Source of the DNA: Allium sativum | Lineage: Eukaryota > Streptophyta > Magnoliopsida > Asparagales > Amaryllidaceae | DNA: 64,000 bases | NCBI GenBank assembly: GCA_030737875.1 | Contig: CM060923.1 | Span: 175,439,696-175,503,695 of the forward strand | Direction: 5' to 3' | Part shown: piece by piece, positions 47,140-58,697 of the stretch | How the letters are laid out: every line of letters starts with the position of its first letter | How positions within the stretch are numbered: the stretch's first letter is position 1 | Program-made: the position numbers and the translations under genes | The notes under the pieces: generated by a model | What the model saw: only the letters and a program-made list of their open reading frames with translations | Told to the model about the DNA's origin: nothing | Database searches by the model: none

Positions 47140-49201
47140 TGTTAACCCTGTTAAAACACCGGGTCGGCACTAACTGGTTCGACACTAAGTGGTTTAGCAC
47201 TAAATGGGTCGGCACTAAGTGGGTCGGCACTAACTAGGTCAGCATATCATCGGTCGGTACCTTAGCAAAACATGGGCTGGCAAATTATAGTGGCATGAAT
47301 GGTATTTGAGCATGCAAGGTTTCATGTTGGAACAAATAAGAAGAAATGGAAGTGACCACACAACATCGACATCTTGACATGCAAAGTGTTCATGGTACAA
47401 GTAGTGTACATATCGCAAGTACTCAAATGAAGCACGTCCATGATACCGCATGCATCAACATTTATGTAATAGAAATGAATACATGATGAAATGGTGGCAT
47501 TGCTATTATACTATGGATCAATCCTAATGTTAACAGGGTAGGGTCGGTGCTTACATGCAGTAGTGTACCATTGTTGGATGGTTCAACATTAAAAATTGTG
47601 GCACTATTTTTGTTAACAAAGCAGGAAGTCAGGACGTTAACATTCAAACAAGAATTGGTTCCACCAAACATCAACCTGCTGCAAATGATGTTGCGTGGCT
47701 TCATAAGACACATATGACTAAATGCATGCACACTTGCATGGGTCGGCACTATTAAGATGAAAACGGGTCAGCCATAATACATGGACGTGAATTGCTAGTT
47801 TGGTTACATCACATGACTAAATGCATGCACACTTGCATGGGTCGGCACTATTAAGATGAAAACGGGTCAGCCATAATACGTGGACGTGAATTGCTAGTTT
47901 GGTTACATCACATGTAAGGCATAGTATAAATGATCCACGCAATACATCGGTTTGATCACTTAAGCGGCTTCAGCAAACATGCGATTTCCATTCCATGAAT
48001 GCAATAAAGACACAGTAAACATGTGTATTTATGTGGACCCAAACCGTTTGCAAAGTAAACAAATGAATGTATACAGGTTGGCATTAAACTGTATCAAAAT
48101 GCATATACGAAGCCATGTTGGTCGGTATCATTTACATAGTCATGGCAAAGATATAATTAAAGGGGGCGGCACCTTAAACATGAAATGTGAGTTGGCTTCA
48201 GATAGTTCATGCAAAAGAGGATAACGTATTGTTCAAAATCCAAGAATATGAGTACATGTGGTTAGACGGAAGTGGCTCCAAGATGTATGAGGTTCAATAT
48301 TTAGATGAATATTTGGGTCGGTCCTATTTTTGGAGCGTTGGATCGGCTTTAAAACAATATGGATCTACGCTATAAGGCGCTACATGGTTTGAGCATATTG
48401 CAAGAGTGGGTCAGTGCTTTAAAATACATGGTGGAAAATTTGTAATTAGTTGGAGTGGTTGCCAAAAGTGAACATTGGTTTGGTTGTAACAAATAAAGCT
48501 GTCAGCAGCAAAGTGATTATTCCTGGTCGACATTAACATGTCCGGTTGGTCATACAAGAGAAAGGTGGTGGCAGTACTGTAAAAATGGGTCATATGACAG
48601 CTGTACATAGCTGTAAAGTGGGTTAGCCGGAAAATTACCTAGTGGCATTTTCGTAAATACCTAATAGGCTGACCCGAAACCTGAAGGATGTATATCAGCC
48701 GTTCTTCACTTCTATAAATAGGGGAGAAGCTCCACTTTAACGGGGATGGAACTTTATGACCTCGAAGGGCTGTCCAACCATTTCCTAAGCAATTCTAAGT
48801 GATTTCTACATCTTCTAACACCTCCAGTCGAAGATCAAACATGGAATTCTCCATCAAATCATGGAAATCCACCTAAAAGCTTGGTGAATCATAGATCTAC
48901 CTCTCAAGTTGTTATAGCTAGAGGACTTCTCTACTTCTTTTGGATTTTTGAATTAAATCAAGAGAAGAGTGTGTGAGGATGAAAATCTATGTAATGAGAG
49001 AATATTCAAACCTTGTAAATGTGCATGAGATAATGAAAGTTTCTCTCAAAGTGGATGCAGATCTTTCCTAAGATCGAACCACTATAAAAATCGTTGTCTT
49101 TTTACTTGCATTTACGATTATGGCTCCTTTTAATTTCTTACCGTATTGGTGAAGTACAATTTTTGTACCTTTGGTGTTGAAATCATATTTTGGTTTAAAC
49201 A
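47140..49201 (+). repeat. 3' LTR of the TR-GAG element
   Basis: Begins TGTTAACCCTGTTAAAACACC and ends GGTTTAAACA. It is 94 bp longer than the 5' LTR, which is explained by a 99-bp tandem duplication at 47714-47911 less small deletions. It carries the same GGGTCGGCACTAACT-like units at the start and TATAAATAGGGG at 48713. Confidence 0.85.
47714..47911 (+). repeat. 99-bp tandem duplication private to the TR-GAG 3' LTR
   Basis: ATGACTAAATGCATGCACAC occurs at 47714 and 47813, and the third boundary (ATGTAAGG) falls at 47912, giving exactly two 99-bp copies. They differ at about one base (ATACATGG against ATACGTGG). The 5' LTR has a single copy, so the duplication arose after insertion. Confidence 0.92.
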
Positions 49202-50968
49202 TTTTGTGAAAAAATTGGGCATACAACAAACAAGTGTTATATCAGATATGATCCAAGCTATAACTCATATATCACGGCAATCATAGAAGTAACAGTCATA
49301 GTGGAAACATGACAAACATACAATAGGACTCAAGCAACCAAGCAGACAATACAAAGAATTCAGATGTTGTCAAAGGTAAAGACATTAGTGATGATACCTG
49401 GTTCTCGGATTCAGGTGCCACAAATCATGTTACAAATAATCCTTCAAATTTAAACCTTGGCAACAAGGAATACAATGGTAAACATTGTATTCAAATGGGT
49501 AATGATCAATCTAGCTAAACATATAACTTACACTGGAAATGCATTTGTTCAAGGTAACAGGAAACTATTTCTAAACAATATGTTAAGAGTTCCACAAATC
49601 AAGAAAAACTTGACAAGTGTTTCCCAAATAGCATGTGATAGCAATGTGTATTTTGAATTTTGCCCAAAATGTTGCATAGTTATGGACATTCTTAACTATG
49701 AAACCTTTTTATAGGGTAAAGATGATAATGGATTATACAAATTTGGTGACTCTAAGAAGAGTGATGTTACAAATGTATGTTGTAGTGTAACTAAGGCTAA
49801 TGATAGTATCACTGATTTATTCACTGTTGATGATTGTAATATGTGTGAAATGGATGAGAGCAACAAAAACTTAGATTCTTTTGATATTTGGCATGCTAAT
49901 CTTGGTCACCCAAGCATGGATATTATTTCAAGAATTCTTAACAGTAATAAAATCTTTGTTGATAAAAACTCTAAAACGCAGGTCTGTACTTTTTGTCAAC
50001 TAGACAAGGGTCATAGGCTACCGTTCAAAAATTATGAAACCAAGTTTCAAAAGACATTAGAATTAGTTACCACTGATTTATGGGGTCCTACACCTAAAGA
50101 CACAGACTATGGGTTTAAATATTATATTGCCTTTGTTGATGCCTATTCCAAATATATATGGATGAATTTTCTAGGAAAAAAATATGAGACAGCTAATGCT
50201 ATATTACAATTTATCAATAATGCAGAAAAACATACTGGATGTGCACTTAAAATCCATTTAAACTAATGGTGGGACAGATTTTAAACCTCTTAAGAAGTTT
50301 TCTCAAGATAAATGCCTAACTCATAGAACTACCTGCCCTCACACATCACAACATAATGGTTTGGTTGAAAGAAAACATAGGCATATTGTGGAAACTGAAA
50401 TTACTTTGCTTGCATAGGAATCAATGCCATTGAAATTTTGGCCTGATGCCTTTGCCATAGTTGTATTCCTTATCAACAAATTGCCAACTAAGACCTTGAA
50501 GTTCAAAAGTCCCACTGGAGTATATACAATCATAAACAAAAGTATAGAAGGTTAAAATTATTTAGTTGATATGTTTCCCTTGCTTAAGAATGTAAAAGTC
50601 ACATAAACTTGATTTCAGATCATCTCCTTGTACATTCACAAGATATGAAAATAATATCAAAGGGTATAAATGCCTTGACAGTAATGGGAAAGTATAAATT
50701 TCCAGGCATGTTATTCTTAATGAGCATGTGTTCCCATTCAAAGAAAAGGGAATAAAAATAACCAGTAAAATATATAACATAAATTTTTATATCCTTTATG
50801 TACCTTTGGTCTGTAACTATTCTAATACTGACACATGTCAAAGTTGTCTGAATGATAGAAAACCTAGTTCTCCTATTCAAGAAACATGTCCTAGTCAGAC
50901 TGCATCACTCAGGGACAATGATGATCACTCTAGCTCACAACAAGATACAGAGAGTGAAGAGAAAACAA
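49202..50968 (+). pseudogene. Copia2: rest of gag, protease and integrase
   Basis: 49202-49250 continues the zinc knuckle interrupted at 41283 (GHTTNKCY). Protease motif WFSDSGATNHV lies at about 49400-49435. The GAG-pre-integrase domain follows with FDIWHANLGHPSMDII and TFCQLDKGHRLPF (49881-50035). Integrase contains LVTTDLWGP (first catalytic Asp), FVDAYSKYIWM, then, after stops and a frameshift near 50266, SQHNGLVERKHRHIVE with the catalytic Glu, and KFWPDAF. The post-integrase region has KGYKCLDSNGKV and EHVFPFKEKG. RT and RNase H are absent because a family-A LTR begins at 50969. Many stops show it is long dead. Confidence 0.88.
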
Positions 50969-52250
50969 TGTAACGACGTGACTTTCGATGACCTCTGAAG
51001 TCGTGTCACTAATAAAGAAATTGAAATAGACAAAGAAAAGAACTAAACAAGAACATCAAAATCTCACAGCGGAATTTAATAAAATATAATATCACATAAA
51101 ATATTACGTATCATAGTTTGTTACATCATAGTACATTATTAGAATACACATCATACGTGATACTGGCCCAATACATCATACAAACTGGATATAGAGATAT
51201 AGATATAACTCTATTAGCTCATTAAAGGTTTGCACCCACTTTTACCCTACATATTGAATACATGATTTACAGCACCCTTGAGCTTGAAATTTTGTTTTGA
51301 CATTACAGCACATGCTTAAGATTTTCAGTTACTATTTCGATCTATTACCAGAAATCACATGTTAGGTTTGCCTATAAATATACTATAGTTTGTACAATTT
51401 TGTGTCTTGCACAGCATAACATCTTTCGTACGGTTAAGCACATAAATGCATGCTGCAAGTCGTTTTCTAGACAGGTTTGTTTGTTAAAATTATAAAATTG
51501 GTTAATGTTATTCAAATCCTTTGGTTGTAACACTTAGGAGTTAGGTTAGGTACATCTACTTGCAATTTTTCCAGCATGACATTAGTCTTTGAACATATCT
51601 CATTAAAATATTGTACTTTATGCTTAGAAATTAGCATACATAATTGTGGCAAAAAAAATCTCTCTTTGATTTTCAAATGTGTAATCACATTAAATGTTGT
51701 ACTACTATGTTTTGATATAGTAGACATAGATGCAGCGACTTATTTTATTAGATTTCCACCCTTTCCAAAGTAACCCCCTTTGTTTTAATATGCAGCAATA
51801 AATTTTGTCCAATGCAATTAGAAATAAAATATCCTATTTTGGATTAAGGGAGAAATATGTCCATACATAATGTATTGCTATTATCTATTTTATGTTTGCA
51901 GTTCAATTTTTGGCTTAGCTTAAGGCTGCATATAGACATACCAGTTGTATTGATATGTCCATGTATGCATAGAATTTTAACTATAAAATATTACATTAAT
52001 TTTATTAAGTAATAAGAAATCAAGTTCTAACAAAAATAATAATATCTTCTCATTATCCTAATATATAAAATACAATAATTAATATATTTTCCTATAACAT
52101 ATTCATATATATATATATACATACATAACCTTTGAATAAAAAGTCGCTTAAGCTTGTTATTATTATAAATTAGTTTCATTTTAATTTAATTAACTCATTA
52201 ATAATCAAAATTTATTATTAAACAAAGTCGTTAAAATTCGGGACATTACA
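50969..52250 (-). repeat. 3' LTR of A2, internally deleted (1.28 kb)
   Basis: Begins TGTAACGACGTGAC and ends GGGACATTACA. The first 240 bp match 58703-58950. At about 51210 the sequence jumps to a segment (CTCATTAAAGGTTTGCACCC) that in the 5' LTR lies near 62755. About 3.8 kb is therefore missing here relative to the 5' LTR. The flank before it is AACAA (50964-50968), the expected target-site copy. 51300-52250 is AT-rich U3. Confidence 0.8.
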
Positions 52251-52746
52251 ATCCATCCCCCTTAAAAGAATTTCGTCCCCGAAATTAATGAGTAGATTTC
52301 AGTTTTAATTAAAGTCAAACAAATACACATCCGTAACTATCTACCGCACTTTCCGAATAGACTCCTTATTTGAAATTTATTGTCTTTATTTCCAAAAATC
52401 TCGTTTTATTACAAAATTTGTTTACTTAACTTACATGAGTTCATACTCAATTAGTAACTCAAGTCTGATTTTTATTACTGGGAAAAACCCATTTTATTCA
52501 CCGGATATTATTCTAAATTCACACTTATCCTGAGGCTGACCCTAATTTTATTATACTCCTTCCTTTTATAATTTGGATTCTTATTACCCAGTCTTTTACT
52601 TGATCGAGAGATAATTTAAAGGTAACTTAAGTTGATGACTTAATTTGATATATACTAAGTATATATATATATATATATTATAGTTTAAATTTAGGGATAC
52701 ACTCTCTCAATACTCACCCAGTGCCTAGGTATTTAGTAAACCTAAT
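52251..52746 (-). other. Interior of A2 with polypurine tract and hairpin, no coding capacity
   Basis: CCCCCTTAAAAG next to the LTR is the complement of the polypurine tract. At 52269-52286 the minus strand reads AATTTCG-GGGA-CGAAATT, a perfect 7-bp stem with a GGGA loop. The remaining 460 bp has no ORF of note, no gag remnant, and a short TA run at about 52660. Confidence 0.8.
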
Positions 52747-52758
52747 GCTCCGATACCA
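52747..52758 (-). other. Primer-binding site of A2
   Basis: The minus strand reads TGGTATCGGAGC, one mismatch from the tRNA-Met site of A1, B1 and Copia1. It overlaps the CCAAC target duplication of B2 (52756-52760). Confidence 0.8.
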
Positions 52759-52760
52759 AC

Positions 52761-53537
52761 TGTAATAACCCGTATTTTGAATAACAAGTTATAACATAAA
52801 TCAAGGCAGAATTAAATGATAAAATCTAAATCAAGGGAAACGGGCTATGCCATTGCGTTCGTCTCAGAAAAATACACGAAATAGACCGAGTTTTCGAAAA
52901 TCGGAGTCCGTATGACCCAGTTATGGCCCATTGAAGTTTTCAGAAAATTCAAGTTTAAAAACAGATTCAAATTCAAATTCAGCCAAGCAGAACAGGCGGG
53001 AAAAATTCCCGCCACCCCCAAGTCGACTGGGGAGTCGACTTGGGAGTCGACACACCCCAGGTGGTGTCGACTGCCCAGTCGACACCCCTGTCGACTTGGG
53101 TGGTCGGCCAGTTTGGCCTGGGTGCACCTGACTTATTTCTCAAGACATGTTTGGATGCTTGTGACGGATTTTAAAGGCTCAGATCTGAATTAGGGTTAAT
53201 CCTATAGCCTAAACTAACCTAAACTTCTATAAAAGGACCCTAATACCTAGCCTAAACCATCATAAATCAAACCTACAACTAGATTATGCCAAAATGTTTA
53301 ATAATGGCCTCCACCCTCTTGTCATAATCTCCATCTTCATTCATATGAGAGTTCCTAAGCTTGTTTGAGAGTTTCTAAGTTTGATTCAAGGACAAAGTTT
53401 AATCTTTCTTCATCAAAGCAAGGATCTTCTTCTTATTTCTCAAGGGTTTTCATTGGAGCTTGCTATTTGGGGTTTTTTTAGAGTTGCTAGTGGCTTCGTC
53501 TCAATCTTATTTTTATTTTATAAGTCTTCATAGCATT
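52761..53537 (+). repeat. Truncated 5' LTR of B2
   Basis: Matches 55919-56697 closely until CTTCATAGCATT. It then switches to pol sequence (CCAAATCCTGG) instead of the LTR continuation (GTAAGCC). It contains GTCGAC hairpins (about 53020-53095) and a TATA box, CTATAAAAGG, at 53227-53236, so U3 and the likely start site survive while most of R-U5 is lost. Confidence 0.9.
53227..53236 (+). promoter_or_regulatory. TATA box of the B2 5' LTR
   Basis: CTATAAAAGG is a strong TATA motif at the same place in both B2 LTRs (also 56387-56396), about 470 bp into the LTR. If active it would transcribe straight into the truncated pol frame. Confidence 0.6.
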
Positions 53538-55330
53538 CCAAATCCTGGCGCCACTATCTTCTAGGCGAAAGGTTTGAGTTATATACTGATCACAAGTCGC
53601 TCAAGTACCTCTTCTCATAGAAAGATCTGAATCTAAGGCAGCAAAGGTGGATGGAATTCTTGGCATCTTATGACTTCGAGATAGCTTATACCCCTGGCAA
53701 GGGTAATGTTGTGGCAGATGCACTAAGCAGAAGTAGGTTGACCTTGAGTCCCTTGTTTGTTGAGATAAGGAGCCTAGAGTTCTTGGCAACCTTTGATTTC
53801 ACAACAGCTGTTGAGTCGATGACGGGTTCGTTAGCATCTCTTGAGCTTAGACCTATACTTCTTGATCAAGTAGGGACTTCGCAGAAGGAAGATCCGCAGA
53901 TAGTCGAGATCATGGACAAGTTGATTCGTGGTGAGACGTCTAGTCACCTTGCTAGATATACTATTGATGACAAAGGTTGGCTAAGGCGTGATGGAAGGCT
54001 ATGCGTTCCACAAGTAGGAGACATGGTGCATAAAGTTCTTGAAGAAGCGCATCACTCGAAGATGACTACACATCCTGGAGGAGATAAGATGTATAGGGAT
54101 ATAAAGCGCATTTTCTTTTGGGCTAGAATGAAGAAGGATGTGGCAGAGTATGTTTCAAAGTGCATGGTGTGCCAACAAGTGAAAGCCGAGTCGAAGAAAC
54201 CCGGTGGGCTATTACATCCATTGGAGGTCCCGCAATGGAAGTGGGAAAGTATCTCTATGGATTTTGTGGATGGATTGCCTAGGTCAAGGAAAGGGAATAC
54301 GAGCATATGGGTCATAGTTGATAGACTTACGAAGAGTGCTCATTTCATTCCAGTGAAGAGCAAGAGGACCGCATCATGGCTAGCATCTGTTTATCTTCGA
54401 GAGATAGTGCGATTGCATGGAGTTCCTTCTAGCATAGTTAGCGATCGTGACCCAATCTTCACTAGCCAGTTCTGGAATAGTTTGCAAGAAGCGATGAGTA
54501 CGCGATTGAATCTAAGTACAGCCTATCACACCCAGACGGATGGCCAAACCGAAACGGTGAATAGAGTGCTAGAAGATCTCTTGAGGCTTTGTGTTCTTGA
54601 CTTTGGTGGTACTTGGGAAGACCACCTCCCTCTTGTAGAGTTTGCTTATAATAATAGCTATCAAGCTAGCATAGGGATGGCACCATTTGAAGCTATGTAT
54701 GGGAGGCCGTGTAGGCCACCATCTTGTTGGTGGGAGACAACGGATAGGCTTATACTTGGGCCCGATATGATATGGGACACATCCGAGAAAGTTGAATTGG
54801 TGAAAAGACGGATGAAAGCGGCCCAAGACAGACAGAAATCCTATGCTGACAAGCGAAGGACAGATTTGGAATTCGAAGTTGGAGATATGGTTTTCGTGAA
54901 GGTTTCTCCTTTGCGTAATGTGGTTCGGTTTGGAGCAGTTGGGAAGCTGGCACCAAGGTTCGTAGGACCCTTCCCTATCATAGAGAGAATTGGGAAGATG
55001 GCTTATAAGGTGGAATTGCCCGAGAAGCAGGCCGGAGTGCATAATGTCTTTCATGTCTCGCATCTCCGAAAGTGTCTACATGAGTCCGCTGAGGTGGTTG
55101 AACCTAGCATTCTTGAAGACGTGGAGATAGAGAAATAGGCAACCTTGAGGAGAGCTCTGATTCGTATCTTGGGAACGGAGATCAAGAAGCTAAGAAATCG
55201 AGAAGCCAAATTGGTGAAAGTTCAGTGGAGTGAAGCCGAAGAGGATGCAACTTGGGAAACCGAGGAGAAGATGCGTGAGCTTTATCCATTTCTTTTTGAG
55301 GGTACATTCTCGATCTCTTTTCCTTTTTAG
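53533..55330 (+). pseudogene. B2 pol 3' part: RNase H C-terminus, integrase, chromodomain
   Basis: The frame enters inside RNase H (ERFELYTDHKSLKYLF), meets a TAG at 53618-53620, then is open from 53651 for 495 codons. In that ORF: RNase H tail to VADALSRS (1-28), linker, HHCC zinc-binding region (H135, H141, C171, C174), then the catalytic core with D204 (SMDFVDGLP), D265 (SDRDPIF) and E301 (TDGQTE), the D,D35E spacing intact. The C-terminal part has VGDMVFVKVSP, LAPRFVGPF and HNVFHVSHLRK. A TAG at 55136-55138 separates a chromodomain-like tail (LVKVQWSE, ATWETEEKMRELYPFLF), typical of Tekay chromoviruses and thought to guide integration to marked chromatin. The integrase core itself looks undamaged; two single stops bracket it. 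Confidence 0.93.
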
Positions 55331-55883
55331 CATATCTTCCTTTTTGCTATCCATGTTTATCCTGTTTATCTTGTAACTTCGTTAACCTTGTCATGAGAAC
55401 CTTAGGTAGAAACCCTTTTGATGAAACATGTAGTTGAAACATGTTATGCTTGATGTTTGCAAGTGGTTGCAAGTGTTTGCAAGTGGATACTCGTGGATGC
55501 ATGATACACATTAAGCACTAAGATCGGCTCACACACACTTTCATATTGCATATGCATGAGTGCTCATACTTATTCATGGCTGAAACTTGTTATGCTATCA
55601 CGTGGATGTTGCATATGGATGAATGTTATGTGCACTCATGTAGATATTATAAATTATGTTAGGAATTTGCATACATATGGACTCATTTCACTAACATACT
55701 TTGCATTAAGTAGGTTTACTGAATTAGTAACCGCCTGATTTTCGCATTATATAAGTACATATACACACATCTTTCGCATATGATCATACAACATTTAGAA
55801 TCTTTTAAGGACAATGACTGCACGTGGATGATGTTTTGAGTAGATGGATGATGGATGGTAGGATATGTTCTTCCTAACTTAGA
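55331..55883 (+). other. 3' untranslated region of B2
   Basis: No coding content. It contains repeats of AAGTGGTTGC/AAGTGTTTGC (about 55460-55490) and corresponds to 22382-22860 of B1 in the opposite orientation. Confidence 0.7.
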
Positions 55884-55918
55884 GATTTCGGGGACGAAAT
55901 CCTTTAAGGTGGGGAGGA
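55884..55918 (+). other. GNRA-type hairpin and polypurine tract of B2
   Basis: GATTTCG-GGGA-CGAAATC (55884-55901) forms a perfect 7-bp stem. CTTTAAGGTGGGGAGGA then leads directly to the 3' LTR. The layout is the same as in B1 and A2. Confidence 0.88.
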
Positions 55919-58697
55919 TGTAACAACCCTTATTTTGAATAACAAGTTATAACATAAATCAAGGCAGAATTAAATGATAAAATCTGAATCAAGGGAAACG
56001 GGCTGTGCCATTGTGTTCGTCTCGGAAAAATACGCGAAATAGAGTCCGAGTTTTCGAAAATCGAAGTCCATATGTTCCAGTTATGGCCCATAGAAGTTTT
56101 CAGAAAATTCAAGTTTAAAAACAGATTCAAATTCAAATTCAGCCAAGCAGAACATGCGGGAAAAAATCCCGCCTCCCCCAAGTCGACTGGGGAGTCGACT
56201 TGGGAGTCGACACACCCCAGGTGGTGTCGACTGCTCAGTCGACACCCCTGTCGACTTGGGTGGTCGGCCAGTCTGGCCTGGGTGCACCTGACTTGTTTCT
56301 CAAGACATGTTTGGAGGCTTGTGACGGATTTTAAAGGCTCAGATCTGAATTAGTGTTAATCCTATGGCCTAAACTAACATACTCTTCTATAAAAGGACCC
56401 TAATACCTAGCCTAAACCATCATAAATCAAACCTACAACTAGATTATGCCAAAATGTTTAATCATGGCCTCCACCCTCTTGTCATTGTCTCCATCTTCAT
56501 TCATATGAGAGTTCCTAAGCTTGTTTGAGAGTTTCTAAGTTTGACTCAAGGCCAAAGTTTAATCTTTCTTCATCAAAGCAAGGATCTTCTTCTTATTTCT
56601 CAAGGGTTTTCATTGGAGCTTGCTATTTGGGGTTTTTTTAGAGTTGCTAGTGGCTTCGTCTCAATCTTATTTTTATTTTATAAGTCTTCATAGCATTGTA
56701 AGCCTTATACTACTCTTAGATTCTAACTATGAAGTTAAATATGACATGTTGCAAGTTTGAGTTTGGGCCTAAGTATGATTTGTGCTTTGATTCTATCATG
56801 TTATGCATAGATTTATTCTATGCATGTTTGTAAAGCTATCACCTTGACTTTGTGCATAAAAAGCTATGAGCTTTGATTTGAAATGTTGCATAAAGCAACA
56901 TAGAAACTCTCATAAACCTTATGTTATCTTGCATATGATGTTATATGCGAATCACTTGCTATCATCCTATGTCATTTATGACCATGTTTCATCTATTTTG
57001 CTAAAGTTGATATCATGCATGTTTTGAGGCCTATAATGTAATATGCAAGTTTATGAACACATTTGCGTCATATGCCACTATGTTTAACTTGTGGCCAAAC
57101 CTTATTAATTATGTCATGCTTCTAAGTTCCCTCTTTGAGATCTATTTGCGTTTATGCGAACTTACATGCGATGGGGTTACGTTATGGGTAAACTAAAATG
57201 ACATTAAAGGATGACATGAAATATGACATATGATTATGCTTGAAACATGAACATGAACTTGGACATGACTTCTAGAAAACATGAGAATGGCCAACTCGAG
57301 GTTGGGTTGAGTTTGTAGCATAAATCTACCCGGAACCGACCGGCTTAACTAGTGGCTACAAGCAATAGGACCCAATGTGAGTAGTTGGTCATGTCGCACT
57401 TGAAACCCGAGGTTAGACTAAGTTGTGGTGTAAAGCTACCCGGACCCGCCGTCTTAACTAGTAACCACAACAAGGTCTAATGTGAGAGTTTGGGTGCATT
57501 AAATTAATTAATGCCACATGATAGGGTTAAGTCATGGACCACTTGAATACTTAACCAATTAAATACGATGGGTTGATGGGGTTAAGTCATGAACCTTGGG
57601 TACACTTAACAAACTTGATACTTGATTGGATAGGGTTAACCACGTTTAACCCGTTAGAAACCCTAGTTACGTGGTCCTTTTCACCAGTAACCCTCTTGGT
57701 TGTATCATGATACCCTAGGGACTAGGCCAGGGTGGGCCACGATTACTGGGCTGACATGTAAGCGACCAAAACGGCGCCTGAGTAGGTGCGCCGGTGTAGG
57801 TTCAGGCGGACTATGGTCGTGCACATAGTCCGGAGTTGAAAAAGCAGACACGGGCACCAGTAGGTTTAGACTGTGCGTGCTTGATTTGTGTCCGTGGTTG
57901 GCACCCTAGGACTTGATACACCCTAGGGTGGACCTAGCACAGTTTGACTACACTTCGTGATTGGGCCGTATGACACCGACACTTGACGAGTTAGGCTTTT
58001 AGGGAGCCGATCGACTAGACCGTGTGTTGGACCATGATTTAGGTCATCTCATGATATTGGGCCAAGATTGGGCCAAGGGATCACTTCTTGTTTATACTTG
58101 ACATGAGTTGGAATGCTAGTACACTTGGTGCAGAAACTTAACCTTGTATATGCGATGCCACACTTGATCTATCTTGTTAACTTTTCACCATGCCTGTTAT
58201 CACCCTATGTTTCATCTCTGTTTTACATGTCCACTTAACTTTATTAGTTTTTATACTAATAGTAGATAGGACTTACCAGTCTTTTGACTGACCCATTTTC
58301 TTTCGCCTCTTTTCTTTCGTCCCCCCCCCCAGGTTTACAGGGTGGGAACACTAGCACCTAGCTTGGATCTTTAGCTGCTTTTCTGGATAGCTCATGTACG
58401 GTTCGGACTTGGGCTTGCTATGGCTTTATCCTACCTTGGGGATAGTTATTTTATGATTTTCTTTCCAGTTTTCAGTTTATGTTTCTAGACTTTGTTTTGT
58501 GGAAAATAATGACCAAGTACTTTGATGTAACTTGACTATGGTTTTGAAATGTTAGTTTTTACCCGCTGCTTTATTTACTCTGTTTTTACTTCTATATGTT
58601 CTGTCTTGTGATATCTGCATGCATGTTTACCTTGTTTAACGCCCCTCCAAAGCTAGTGTGCTTGCAAGAGTGGCATTGGTAGAGGTGGGGTGTTACA
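55919..58697 (+). repeat. 3' LTR of B2 (2,779 bp)
   Basis: Begins TGTAACAACCCTTATTTTG and ends GTGGGGTGTTACA. Landmarks: GTCGAC hairpin cluster (about 56178-56255), TATA box (56387-56396), twin hairpins (57289-57480), a C-run at 58322-58331. Its ORFs over the GTCGAC cluster are artefacts of palindromic sequence. Confidence 0.92.
57289..57480 (+). other. Twin related hairpins in the B2 LTR
   Basis: The first has arms GGCCAACT (57289-57296)/AGTTGGTC (57383-57390), TTGGGT/ACCCAA and TTGTAGC/GCTACAA. The second has TTAGAC and GTTGTGGT (57413-57429) against ACCACAAC and GTCTAA (57464-57480). Both loops carry CTACCCGGA then CTTAACTAGT. The pair matches 20501-20695 in B1. They lie downstream of the TATA box, so they would be part of the RNA. 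Confidence 0.65.

Larger units (their letters stand above)
41284..49201 (+). mobile_element. Gag-only Ty3/gypsy Tat-type element (TR-GAG), nested in Copia2
   Basis: Direct LTRs (41284-43251, 1,968 bp; 47140-49201, 2,062 bp) bracket 3.9 kb. A primer-type sequence TGGCGCGCCCACC follows the first LTR, similar to that of Tat-lineage elements. The interior encodes a Gag with the Tat-type core and a terminal CX2-type knuckle, followed directly by about 2.1 kb of non-coding DNA with two tandem-repeat arrays. No protease, RT, RNase H or integrase was found. Elements with LTRs and gag alone have been described in plants as TR-GAG. Flanks are AATTT (left) and TTTTG (right), a T-rich site but not a clean 5-bp duplication. 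Confidence 0.85.
52761..58697 (+). mobile_element. Ty3/gypsy chromovirus B2 (Tekay-like) with large internal deletion
   Basis: Starts TGTAATAACCCG, ends GGTGTTACA, and is flanked by CCAAC on both sides (52756-52760 and 58698-58702). The 5' LTR is cut after about 777 bp and joined to the middle of RNase H. Gag, protease and RT are gone. Integrase and a chromodomain remain, followed by hairpin, polypurine tract and a 2.8-kb 3' LTR. Sequence and layout show that it belongs to the same family as B1 but to a different subfamily. Confidence 0.92.
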
